Positions 1 to 7,780 of a stretch of DNA of 64,000 nucleotides are shown here, piece after piece. Position 1 is the first letter of the stretch. Every line of letters begins with the position of its first letter. The notes under the pieces are model-generated. The model did no database searches, was not told the origin of the DNA, and worked only from the letters and a program-made list of their open reading frames with translations. The position numbers were made by a program, and so were the translations under genes. The stretch comes from Ectopseudomonas composti (lineage in GTDB: Bacteria; Pseudomonadota; Gammaproteobacteria; Pseudomonadales; Pseudomonadaceae), in NCBI RefSeq assembly GCF_900115475.1, contig NZ_FOWP01000004.1, forward strand, positions 1 through 64,000. Reading direction: 5' to 3'.

Positions 1-63
1 TTGGGTGTGTAAGCGCTGTGAGGCGTTGAGCTAACCAATACTAATTGCCCGTGAGGCTTGACC
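1..63 (+). rRNA. 23S ribosomal RNA, 3' end only
   Basis: The first ~63 bases match the conserved 3' tail of bacterial 23S rRNA (GTTGAGCTAACC ... GTGAGGCTTGACC). The gene continues upstream of the window. The exact 3' end is estimated from the homologous stem and could differ by a few bases. A 5S gene follows about 150 bp downstream, as expected for an rrn operon. Confidence 0.9.
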
Positions 64-212
64 ATATAACACCCAAACAATCTGCGAAGGCATAAGCCGG
101 AGACAGAGGGTGTCGATGGTGAAGTCGACAGAAAGCCGAAAATTTGCAAGAACTACAAATTATCTATCACGTATCCAAGGGAGCGCGTCTCACGACGATC
201 TCCCAACCGAAT
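64..212 (+). other. 23S-5S internal transcribed spacer
   Basis: About 150 bp between the 23S tail and the 5S gene. It has no tRNA and no coding potential. It is presumably removed during rRNA processing. Confidence 0.6.
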
Positions 213-330
213 TGCTTGACGACCATAGAGCGTTGGAACCACCTGATCCCATCCCGAACTCAGTAGTGAAACGACGCATCGCCGATGGTAGTGTGGTGCT
301 TCACCATGTGAGAGTAGGTCATCGTCAAGC
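213..330 (+). rRNA. rrf: 5S ribosomal RNA
   Basis: A 118-nt stretch with the terminal stem TGCTTGACGA / TCGTCAAGC and the internal segments CCTGATCCCATCCCGAACTC and CGATGGTAGTG. The sequence is nearly the Pseudomonas 5S as I remember it. A strong terminator follows 10 nt later, so this is the last gene of the rrn operon. Confidence 0.95.
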
Positions 331-340
331 TCCTATACGA

Positions 341-376
341 AACCCCCGCTTCGAAAGAGGCGGGGGTTTCTTCTTT
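341..376 (+). terminator. Rho-independent terminator of the rrn operon
   Basis: A stem AACCCCCGC / GCGGGGGTT closes a short loop and is followed by TTCTTCTTT. It lies directly after 5S. Confidence 0.9.
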
Positions 377-397
377 GTGGCGCGGAAAATAGAGCGG

Positions 398-460
398 CGT
401 AGGGTGCGCTGCGCGCGCCGGCATGATGCGTTCAGACTAGTGCGCACGGCGCACCCTACG
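398..460. repeat. REP-like inverted repeat, GTAGGGTGCGC family
   Basis: The arms CGTAGGGTGCGC and GCGCACCCTACG are exact complements about 40 bp apart. Further members lie at 7717-7774 (intact) and 14453, 22659 and 48821 (single or partial). It starts with GTAG and ends with CTAC like the other dispersed palindromes of this window. Confidence 0.75.
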
Positions 461-514
461 ATAGGGCGTTTGGCTTCGCTCGGGTAGAATGCGCGAATTC
501 TGCTGGGGACTTTC

Positions 515-1174
515 ATGTCTGACTCGCCGCCCGAACCATCCTTGTCATCGTTGCCGATCGAGCAACTGGTCGCCTGTCATGAGTGCGATCTATTGATGCG
601 CAAACCGGTGCTACAGGATGGTGAAAGTGCCGAGTGCCCGCGCTGTGGTTATGAGTTGTTCAGTCACCGTCATCATGTGGTACGGCGTAGCCTGGCCCTG
701 GTGCTGACGGCTCTGCTGCTCTATGTCCCGGCCAACTTCCTGCCGATCATGCAACTCAATCTACTGGGGCAGACCTCGCAAGACACCGTCTGGAGCGGCG
801 TGATTGGACTGTATGAAAGTGATATGCAGGGCATCGCGGTGGTGGTGTTTCTGTGCAGCATGGCGGTGCCATTGCTCAAGCTGCTGTGTCAGTTGCTGGT
901 GCTGCTCAGTATTCGCACCGACTTTGGCCGTAGTTATGGACTGTTGCTCTACCGGATATACCACCATATGCGTGAATGGGGAATGCTCGAGGTCTACCTG
1001 ATGGGCATCCTGGTGGCGATGGTGAAACTGATGGACCTGGCTGACCTGAGCCTGGGCTTGGGGTTGTTCTGTTTCATCGCGCTGTTGCTGGTACAAGTCT
1101 GGCTGGAGGTGACCATGTCGCCGCATCAGATTTGGCAAGCCTTGTCCGGGGAGGACATCCATGCGGGCGATTGA
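515..1174 (+). CDS. pqiA: PqiA/LetA-domain inner-membrane protein, first half-subunit
   Basis: A 219-aa membrane protein of the paraquat-inducible protein A family, which works with MCE proteins in lipid transport between the inner and outer membranes. A zinc-ribbon-like pair is visible (C21-H-E-C24 and C41-P-R-C44), followed by about four hydrophobic helices; the segment YVPANFLPIM is typical of the family. E. coli LetA/PqiA carry two such modules in one ~420-aa chain. Here the second module is the next gene, overlapping by 14 bp. The ATG at 515 begins the only sensible reading. Confidence 0.88.
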   Translation: MSDSPPEPSLSSLPIEQLVACHECDLLMRKPVLQDGESAECPRCGYELFSHRHHVVRRSLALVLTALLLYVPANFLPIMQLNLLGQTSQDTVWSGVIGLYESDMQGIAVVVFLCSMAVPLLKLLCQLLVLLSIRTDFGRSYGLLLYRIYHHMREWGMLEVYLMGILVAMVKLMDLADLSLGLGLFCFIALLLVQVWLEVTMSPHQIWQALSGEDIHAGD

Positions 1175-1778
1175 TGCAGAGTTGCTGGTCTGTCACGAGT
1201 GTCATCAACTCAATCCAGTCGACGTCGATGCCAAGCATCAGTACTGCAGCCGCTGTGGTGGCCAGGTTCATGACCGTCGGCCCAATAGTCTGGTCAGGAC
1301 CTGGGCCTTGCTGCTGACGTCGGCGATTCTCTATATCCCGGCCAATCTGCTGCCGATCATGACGGTCAATAGCCTCGGTAAAGGTGAGCCAGCGACCATC
1401 ATGGGGGGCGTTCTTGAGTTGATTCACTTCGGCATGCTACCGATCGCTGCGGTGGTGTTCATCGCCAGCATTCTGGTACCGACCTTCAAGTTGGTGGGCA
1501 TTGCCCTGTTGTTGTATTCGGTGCAGCGACATCAACCGATGTCTGCCAAGCAGCGGATCCTGATGTATCGCTTCATCGAATGGATCGGCCGCTGGTCGAT
1601 GCTCGATATTTTCGTCATCGCCATTCTGGTGGCGCTAGTGAATTTTGGCAGCCTGGCCAGCATCGAAGCTGGAGTGGGAGCCGCCGCCTTTGCCAGTGTG
1701 GTGATCCTGACCATGCTGGCTGCACTGACTTTCGACCCTCGCCTTATCTGGGATAACACGGAAACCGATCATGACTGA
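1161..1778 (+). CDS. pqiA: PqiA/LetA-domain inner-membrane protein, second half-subunit
   Basis: A 205-aa paralogue of the preceding protein with the same order: zinc-ribbon cysteines C11-H-E-C14 and C29-S-R-C32, then four hydrophobic segments including the matching YIPANLLPIM. It overlaps the upstream gene by 14 bp and the MCE gene by 8 bp, so the three are translationally coupled. Together the two halves correspond in length to one full LetA. I infer that they associate to form the two-module membrane component; this is not shown by the sequence. Confidence 0.88.
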   Translation: MRAIDAELLVCHECHQLNPVDVDAKHQYCSRCGGQVHDRRPNSLVRTWALLLTSAILYIPANLLPIMTVNSLGKGEPATIMGGVLELIHFGMLPIAAVVFIASILVPTFKLVGIALLLYSVQRHQPMSAKQRILMYRFIEWIGRWSMLDIFVIAILVALVNFGSLASIEAGVGAAAFASVVILTMLAALTFDPRLIWDNTETDHD

Positions 1779-4074
1779 CCTTCCTCTGGCCAAGACGCGT
1801 CCTGCTTCGAACTGGTCGGCCATCTGGGTTCTGCCTCTTATCGCACTGCTGATCGGCGGCTGGCTGGCCTGGCGTGCTTACAGCGAGGCAGGTATTCAGG
1901 TCGAGTTGGTATTCGCCAGCGGCGAGGGCATTCAGGCTGGCAAGACCGAGTTGATGTACAAGGGCATGGCGGTCGGCAAGGTAACGGCCATCAGCCTGGA
2001 TTCATCGGATGACAAACGCGGCGTTCTGGCCCAGGTCGAGGTGAATAAGGAAATCGAGCAATTCCTGCGCGAAGGGACTCGTTTCTGGTTGGTCAAACCC
2101 AATGTCAGCCTGGCCGGTATCAGTGGCCTGGAGACGCTGGTCTCCGGTAACTACATTACCTTCAGCCCCGGAGAGGGCGAGTCGACGCGTAGCTTTACCG
2201 CCTTGGACCAGGAGCCGCCGATGGGCGACGATGTTCCGGGGCTGCATATCACGTTGAAAGCCGAGCGGCTGGGTTCGCTCGATCGGGACAGCCCGGTGTT
2301 CTATCGACAGATTCAGGTCGGCCGGGTCAAGAGTTACACCTTGGCTGAGGATCAGAGCACGGTAGAGGTGAAGGTGTTCATCGAGCCTGCTTACGCACAT
2401 CTGGTGCGTAAACATACGCGCTTCTGGAATGCCAGCGGCATCAGTGTCGATGCCGATCTCTCCGGTTTCAAGCTGCGTAGCGAGTCATTGGCCAGCATCG
2501 TGGCCGGCGGTATCGCCTTCGCCACGCCCGAACATCGCAAGGACAGCCCGCCTACCGATCCTGCGCTGCCGTTCCGTCTTTATGAGGACTACGACGAGGC
2601 TCAGGCGGGTATCAAGATCGTCGTCAAGCTCAGCGACTTTGACGGTTTGCAGGAAGGCCGCACGCCAGTCATGTACAAGGGCATTCAGGTCGGTTCGCTG
2701 AAAGCCATGAAAGTCGACCGCGATCTCAATAGCGCCACGGCCGAGCTGACCATCAACCCTCTGGCAGAAGAATATTTGGTGGAAGGGTCGGACTTCTGGG
2801 TGGTCAAACCCTCCATTTCTCTGGCCGGTATCACCGGCCTCGAGGCACTGGTCAAGGGTAACTACATTGCTGTGCGCCCAGGCGAGAAGGGCAATCCGCC
2901 GGCGCGCAGTTTCGTTGCTCGCAGCAAGGCCCCGCCCCTGGATCTGGGTGCGCCGGGCCTGCACCTGGTGCTGTTCACCGATCAGCTCGGCTCCATCGAG
3001 GTCGGCAGCCCGGTGCTCTACAAGCAGATCAAGGTGGGCTCGGTGCAGAGTTATCAGTTGGGGCGTGATAACCGCCAGGTGGTATTGGGCGTGCACATCG
3101 AGCCGGACTACGTGCACCTGGTGAATACCTCCACACGCTTCTGGAATGCCAGCGGCATCACCCTCAAAGGCGGGTTGTCCGGTGTCGAGGTCAAGAGTGA
3201 GTCGTTGCAGACCTTGCTGGCAGGTGGTATCGCTTTCGAGACGCCCGATCTACAGGCGGCCAGGTCGAACCGTCAGGTGCAGCGTTTTGCCTTGCATACT
3301 GATCGTGATAGCGCATTGCAGCTGGGTCAGCAGATCACCATCCGTGTGGCCGATGGCGATGGCCTGCAGCCGGGTACATTGCTGCGCTACAAGGGCCTGG
3401 AGGTCGGCAAGGTCGAGAACCTCAGCCTGACTGATGACCTGCAAGCGGTGATCCTGAATGTACGTATCACCCAGGCTGCCGAGCAGATCGCCCGTGAGGG
3501 GACGCAGTTCTGGGTGGTGAAGCCGGAGCTGAGCCTGACCCGGGCTGCTAATCTCGGCACGCTGGTCAGCGGTCAGTATCTGGAGGTGCAGCTATCGGCG
3601 CAGAAAGGCGCCCGCCGTACAGAGTTCAGCGCACTGGCAAGCCCACCGAACCAGGCTGTGCGCGAGGAAGGCTTGCGCCTGGTGTTGAGTGCGCCACGGC
3701 GAGGTTCGATCAAACCAGGTGTGATCGTCAGCTACCGCGAAGTGCCGGTGGGCAAGGTGGTGGATTTCGAACTGGGGCCGACCTCGGATCGTGTATTGAT
3801 CCACGTACTGATCGAGCCGCGTTATGCGCCATTGGTACGCTCGGGCAGCCGCTTCTGGAATGCCAGTGGTATCGGTGTCGATGCCGGTCTGTTCAAGGGG
3901 CTGAAGGTGCGCACCGAATCGCTGGAGGCGTTGATCGAGGGCGGTATCGCTTTCGCCACGCCGAACAATCCGGAGATGGGCGGGCCGGCATTGCCGGGAC
4001 AGACCTTCGCGCTGTTCGATGAGCCTGTTGAAGGGTGGCTGGATTGGGCGCCGAAGATTGTGTTGGAGCAGTGA
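1771..4074 (+). CDS. pqiB: MCE-family intermembrane transport protein, PqiB/LetB-like
   Basis: A 767-aa protein with one N-terminal transmembrane anchor (about residues 16-36) and six successive MCE modules starting near residues 41, 156, 278, 396, 519 and 634. Each carries the pattern (L/V)xYKGxxVGxV or its YRQIQVGRV-type variant. MCE modules stack as hexameric rings that form a tunnel for lipids across the periplasm. E. coli PqiB has three modules (~546 aa) and LetB/YebT seven (~880 aa), so this protein is architecturally closer to LetB. No PqiC lipoprotein follows; a terminator does. Confidence 0.88.
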   Translation: MTDLPLAKTRPASNWSAIWVLPLIALLIGGWLAWRAYSEAGIQVELVFASGEGIQAGKTELMYKGMAVGKVTAISLDSSDDKRGVLAQVEVNKEIEQFLREGTRFWLVKPNVSLAGISGLETLVSGNYITFSPGEGESTRSFTALDQEPPMGDDVPGLHITLKAERLGSLDRDSPVFYRQIQVGRVKSYTLAEDQSTVEVKVFIEPAYAHLVRKHTRFWNASGISVDADLSGFKLRSESLASIVAGGIAFATPEHRKDSPPTDPALPFRLYEDYDEAQAGIKIVVKLSDFDGLQEGRTPVMYKGIQVGSLKAMKVDRDLNSATAELTINPLAEEYLVEGSDFWVVKPSISLAGITGLEALVKGNYIAVRPGEKGNPPARSFVARSKAPPLDLGAPGLHLVLFTDQLGSIEVGSPVLYKQIKVGSVQSYQLGRDNRQVVLGVHIEPDYVHLVNTSTRFWNASGITLKGGLSGVEVKSESLQTLLAGGIAFETPDLQAARSNRQVQRFALHTDRDSALQLGQQITIRVADGDGLQPGTLLRYKGLEVGKVENLSLTDDLQAVILNVRITQAAEQIAREGTQFWVVKPELSLTRAANLGTLVSGQYLEVQLSAQKGARRTEFSALASPPNQAVREEGLRLVLSAPRRGSIKPGVIVSYREVPVGKVVDFELGPTSDRVLIHVLIEPRYAPLVRSGSRFWNASGIGVDAGLFKGLKVRTESLEALIEGGIAFATPNNPEMGGPALPGQTFALFDEPVEGWLDWAPKIVLEQ

Positions 4075-4090
4075 GCAAATCATATAAATG

Positions 4091-4118
4091 AAAGGGGCCG
4101 CTGAGCGGCCCTTTTCAT
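4091..4118. terminator. Terminator between convergent pqi and mks operons
   Basis: AAAGGGGCCGCT GA GCGGCCCCTTTTC forms a GC-rich stem flanked by A and T runs, so it can act in both directions. It lies 17 bp after the pqiB stop and upstream (in plus coordinates) of the mksB stop. Confidence 0.85.
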
Positions 4119-4135
4119 TTTCGAGGATTTAAAAG

Positions 4136-4160
4136 CTCGCGGCTGAAGCCGCTCCTACGG
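4136..4160. repeat. Short REP-like palindrome, GTAGGAGC family
   Basis: CTCGCGGCTGAAGCCGCTCCTAC forms a small hairpin and ends in the CTCCTAC seen again at 31440. It is a single half-element. Confidence 0.45.
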
Positions 4161-4178
4161 TCGTGAGCCGCGATGGGC

Positions 4179-7010
4179 TCAGGCCGGTTCGGTTGTCTCT
4201 TCCTGCTGAGGCACCTCGACCTTGGCACTTTCGCGCGGCTTGATGAACTTCCAGTCGGCTTCATCGATGTAGATGCCGTTGGGGCCGCTGCCGCCTTCCA
4301 GGTCGATGGCGACGTGTGCCGAAACCTGCGGCTTCACCGACGCCAGGATCGGCACGAAGCCCAGCTGCAGGCTGGTCTCGATTAGCGCCTGCTGGTTGCG
4401 CTCGTCAATGTCCGCCGCCTCGTCGAGGTAGTAAGGCAGGCGTACGCGCCCGGCTTGCTCGCGATCCATCAGGTGCAGCAACAGGTACATGTTGGTCAGC
4501 GCCTTGATGGTCATGGTGGTGCCGTTGGAGGCGGCACCATCGATGTCGGTGTGGATAATCGGCTGGCCGTGCACCTTGGTGATCTCGAAGGCCAGCTCGA
4601 ACAGGTCCTTCAGGCCCAACTGGTTGCCGTTGGCGGCGACCAGGCGCGACAGGTAATCCTTGGCTTCCTCGTTCTTGGCGTCCTGATCGGCCGATTGCGA
4701 CAGGTCGAACACCGACAGGGTTTCGCCTTCTTCGTACTGGCCGGCGCTGTGGATGATCTGATCGATATGGCGTAGCGCTTCCTTGTTCGGCGCCAGGACG
4801 ATGCGGAAGCTCTGCAAGTTGGAGACCTGGCGTTTGTTGATCTCGCGGTTGAACAGCGCCAGTTGGTGTTCCAGGTTGTCGTAGTCGCTGCGGATATTGC
4901 GCAGGGTACGGGCGATGTCGGTGACGGCCGCACGACGTGCCTTGGCCAGGGTCAGGGCTTCGTCCTGGCGGTGGGCGTAGGCGTTGACTAGCAGTTGCAG
5001 GCGACGCTCGACATCATCTTCGCTGTCGAACTTGGCCACGCCTTTCAGGCGTACCTGGGCATACAGCGCTTCGATCTGACCGTCGATGCGCTGCAGCGCC
5101 TGCCAGGTGTCCTGGTAGTCGTTGAGCAGCGGCAGCAGGTTGTCCAGCGAGTCGTCCACTGGCTCCATGAACGGCGTGCCGAAGGGCAGGTCGGCCGGTA
5201 GCAACTGGCGACGACGCAGGGCGTCCTCCAGGGTGCGTTCCTTGGCTTCCAGGTCGGCCAGTTGGCGGCCGACCAGTTGCAGCTTGGCGGACAGCTGCTG
5301 CACGCGCTCAGCGAAGGCATCGCTGGCACGCTTGAGTTCGTCCTGAGTGCCTTCAAGCTCGGCCAGGCGCTCCAGCTTCTGCGGCTCTTCGGCGGCCAGG
5401 GTCTGGCTCTTGCGGAAGTCTTCCAGGGCTTTCTGCGCATCCAGCACGGCCTGGTACAGGGTCTCGGCCTGGGCCTTGCTGGCGGCGCGGTCGGCGGCGA
5501 CCGACTGCTGGGTCTTGAGTTGCTTGAGCTCGCGCTCCAGGCGATCTTTCTGGTCACGCAGGGCGGCGCGGTCGGCCAGCGCCTGCAGCGCCGGTGGTTC
5601 GATATGGCTGAGGTCGATGGACAGACCCGGTACGGCGAAGGTGTCGCCCTTGAAGCGATCCAGCACCGCTTCGACGGCCTTGACCCAGTCGTCGCCGTCG
5701 GCCTGGATGCCTTTTTCGCCGAGCGGCAGGCTGAACAGTTGGCCGTTGAACAGGCGCATCAGGCGGTCGACGTCCTGCTGGCTGAACTCCTCGCGCAGGC
5801 GCGAGTAGCTGTTGTTGTCAGCGTGGTCGAGCTGCTGTTTGACCGACTTGAGGCGTTTTTCCAGGTCGCGCAGGCGCTCGTCCAGGTCTTCACTGGAGAA
5901 CTGCCGCGACTGCGCCAGGGCGCCGGCCAGCTCGTCGTGGGCGTCCTTGGCAGCCAGCAGTTGAGCCTCCAGTACCTTGACGTCATCGACCAGGACGAAG
6001 CGGTGCTTCAGTACGGACAGCTCGCCCAGCCAGCGCTGGATTTCGCTGATCTCTCGCTCCAGGCGCATCAGCTCACTGGTGCCGCCGCGCTGCTCGTTCT
6101 GCAGGCCGTCCTGCTCGTTGCGATAGTGCTCGGCCTGGATCACCAGCTCTTCCTTGCGCGCGTCGGCGTAGTCGTGCCAAGTGCCCAGCAGGTTGTCGAG
6201 CAATGGCGAGAGACGGTGCAGTTTGCCGCGCAGAGTCTCGCGCTGGGTCACGCCGGCGGCCAGAGCCTCGATCTGTGGCCCGGCGGTCACCAGGGCCTGG
6301 TAGTCCTGCTCCATGCGGCGCACGTCGCGGAAGGCTTCCTCGGTGGCGGCGATGTAGTCGACGCTGCCCGAGCGCAGGCTGTGTTCGAAGGCATCGAGGA
6401 ACAGCTGCTTCAACTTAGCAGCGGTGATTTCCCTCATGTGCAGCAGGTTGATGAACAGTGCGCGGAAGGTCTTCAGGCTCTGCTCGCTGGTCGAACGCAG
6501 CGGGATCAGGGTCAGGTCCAGCGGGATGCTGGTGTGGCCGCCGACCAGCAGGCGACGCAGTTCATCGGGCTTCAACTCGTAGGCAGTGATGCCGGCCTGG
6601 CCGAGGTTCTTGAACAGTTCGCGCTGGCGCAGGCAGGTGCCGTTTTGCTGGTAGTGCTCAAGGTCCAGCTCGCCGGCGTAGGCGAAGAACTGGTGGCCGA
6701 AGCCGCCACCCGGGCCACGACCGGCCACGCCGATGACGTGCGGGCCGTGGGGCAGGGCGACTTCGACGAGGATGTAGCTGGTGTCGCTGGCGAAGTAGAA
6801 CTTGCGCGAGGCTTCCAGGCTGTACTTGCCGAAGCTCATGTCCGACATGCGCGCCAGAATCGGGAATTGCAGGGCGTTGATCGAGGCGGATTTGCCCAGG
6901 TTGTTGGCGCCGTAGACCGACAGCGGGTTTTCCAGCGGGAACAGGCCGAGGCTGTAGCCGGCGGTGTTCAGCAGGGCGAAGCGGCGGATGCCGTAGCGTT
7001 CCTGGCTCAT
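4179..7010 (-). CDS. mksB: MksB, SMC-like ATPase of the MksBEF condensin
   Basis: A 943-aa SMC/MukB-like protein. The N-terminal head has a Walker A motif GANNLGKS (residues 34-41). Long heptad-rich coiled coils flank a central globular hinge around residues 420-490, and the C-terminal head has the Walker B YYLDEAADID (D863, E864). MksB forms a chromosome-organising complex with the kleisin MksF and with MksE. It is the third gene of mksF-mksE-mksB and overlaps mksE by 4 bp. The toprim-like nuclease MksG/JetD that turns such complexes into the Wadjet plasmid-defence system is absent on both sides, so a chromosomal role is more likely. Confidence 0.85.
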   Translation of the reverse strand: MSQERYGIRRFALLNTAGYSLGLFPLENPLSVYGANNLGKSASINALQFPILARMSDMSFGKYSLEASRKFYFASDTSYILVEVALPHGPHVIGVAGRGPGGGFGHQFFAYAGELDLEHYQQNGTCLRQRELFKNLGQAGITAYELKPDELRRLLVGGHTSIPLDLTLIPLRSTSEQSLKTFRALFINLLHMREITAAKLKQLFLDAFEHSLRSGSVDYIAATEEAFRDVRRMEQDYQALVTAGPQIEALAAGVTQRETLRGKLHRLSPLLDNLLGTWHDYADARKEELVIQAEHYRNEQDGLQNEQRGGTSELMRLEREISEIQRWLGELSVLKHRFVLVDDVKVLEAQLLAAKDAHDELAGALAQSRQFSSEDLDERLRDLEKRLKSVKQQLDHADNNSYSRLREEFSQQDVDRLMRLFNGQLFSLPLGEKGIQADGDDWVKAVEAVLDRFKGDTFAVPGLSIDLSHIEPPALQALADRAALRDQKDRLERELKQLKTQQSVAADRAASKAQAETLYQAVLDAQKALEDFRKSQTLAAEEPQKLERLAELEGTQDELKRASDAFAERVQQLSAKLQLVGRQLADLEAKERTLEDALRRRQLLPADLPFGTPFMEPVDDSLDNLLPLLNDYQDTWQALQRIDGQIEALYAQVRLKGVAKFDSEDDVERRLQLLVNAYAHRQDEALTLAKARRAAVTDIARTLRNIRSDYDNLEHQLALFNREINKRQVSNLQSFRIVLAPNKEALRHIDQIIHSAGQYEEGETLSVFDLSQSADQDAKNEEAKDYLSRLVAANGNQLGLKDLFELAFEITKVHGQPIIHTDIDGAASNGTTMTIKALTNMYLLLHLMDREQAGRVRLPYYLDEAADIDERNQQALIETSLQLGFVPILASVKPQVSAHVAIDLEGGSGPNGIYIDEADWKFIKPRESAKVEVPQQEETTEPA

Positions 7011-7696
7011 GCGTCCATCTCCTGTGCGGCACGTTCGTCGGCCATGGCGCGGGCCAGGGCGTCTTCCTCGGATTCTTCGCTGTCGATGACAGCCGTATCG
7101 GCATCACCGTCATCGTCCAGCAGCACCGGCGCCGGCAACGGCAGGTCGCTGCTGTGCAGGCTGGCGGCCAGGTCGCGGTCGTGCTGCACCGACAGGCAGA
7201 CGTCGAGAAAACGGTGCATCGGCGGCAGGAAGCGGTACACGCCGTTGCTATCCTCGGCGAAGCCGAGCTGAATGAGGCGGCGGATGATCTTGTCTTCCAG
7301 CTCCTCGAAGGTGGTGACTTCGGCTTGCAGGAACAGGTCGCGGTACTTCTCCAGCAGCGCCGGCAGCTCGTCACGGCCGATGCTGCCACCGTCGAGCACG
7401 GAGAGCGGGTCGCGGCCCTGGTCAGCCAGGTGCTCGACCAGGATGAAGGTGAACAGCGCCAGGCGCTGGGCGGTTTTGTTCACCTGCGGGGCGACCTGCT
7501 CGGGCACGAAGTAGTAGAAGCCGCGCGGGTCGCAGACCAACTCGAAACCGAGGGCGCGGAACAGCGCACGGTACTGGTCCTGCATGCTGGACAGCTGGGC
7601 GTAGCACTCCGGCTCGCTGCGCGAGATGTGGTAGCCCTTGAACAGGTCGCGGAAGGCAGCCGCGAGCTGGGTCATTTCTTTTAGATCGATATTCAT
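7007..7696 (-). CDS. mksE: MksE, condensin accessory subunit
   Basis: A 229-aa soluble protein between mksF and mksB, in the position and size of MksE, the winged-helix partner that bridges kleisin and SMC heads. The ATG at 7696 (MNIDLKEM) is preferred; a TTG two codons upstream (7702) keeps the frame but has no better ribosome-binding site. The 3' end overlaps mksB by 4 bp (ATGA). The C-terminus is strongly acidic (DDDGDAD, SEESEED). The identification rests mainly on operon position. Confidence 0.8.
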   Translation of the reverse strand: MNIDLKEMTQLAAAFRDLFKGYHISRSEPECYAQLSSMQDQYRALFRALGFELVCDPRGFYYFVPEQVAPQVNKTAQRLALFTFILVEHLADQGRDPLSVLDGGSIGRDELPALLEKYRDLFLQAEVTTFEELEDKIIRRLIQLGFAEDSNGVYRFLPPMHRFLDVCLSVQHDRDLAASLHSSDLPLPAPVLLDDDGDADTAVIDSEESEEDALARAMADERAAQEMDA

Positions 7697-7716
7697 ACGC
7701 AATGCTCACGGGCAGT

Positions 7717-7774
7717 CGTAGGGTGCGCTGTGCGCACCATGTCGTCGGTTGTGGTGCGCACAGCGCACCCTACG
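7717..7774. repeat. REP-like inverted repeat inside the mks operon
   Basis: CGTAGGGTGCGCTGTGCGCACC is complemented by GGTGCGCACAGCGCACCCTACG after a 14-bp loop. This is a nearly perfect long hairpin filling the mksF-mksE gap. It belongs to the same family as 398-460. Confidence 0.85.
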
Positions 7775-7780
7775 GGCAGC

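Noticed and set aside
466..500. Sigma70 promoter before the pqi operon (TTGGCT / TAGAAT)
   Set aside because: The two hexamers are only 9 bp apart, far from the required ~17 bp.
5262..7271. A 669-codon plus-strand open frame
   Set aside because: It is antisense to mksB and mksE, which have clear SMC motifs. Long antisense frames are common in G+C-rich coding DNA, and the translation is low-complexity Gln/Leu/Ala/Val.
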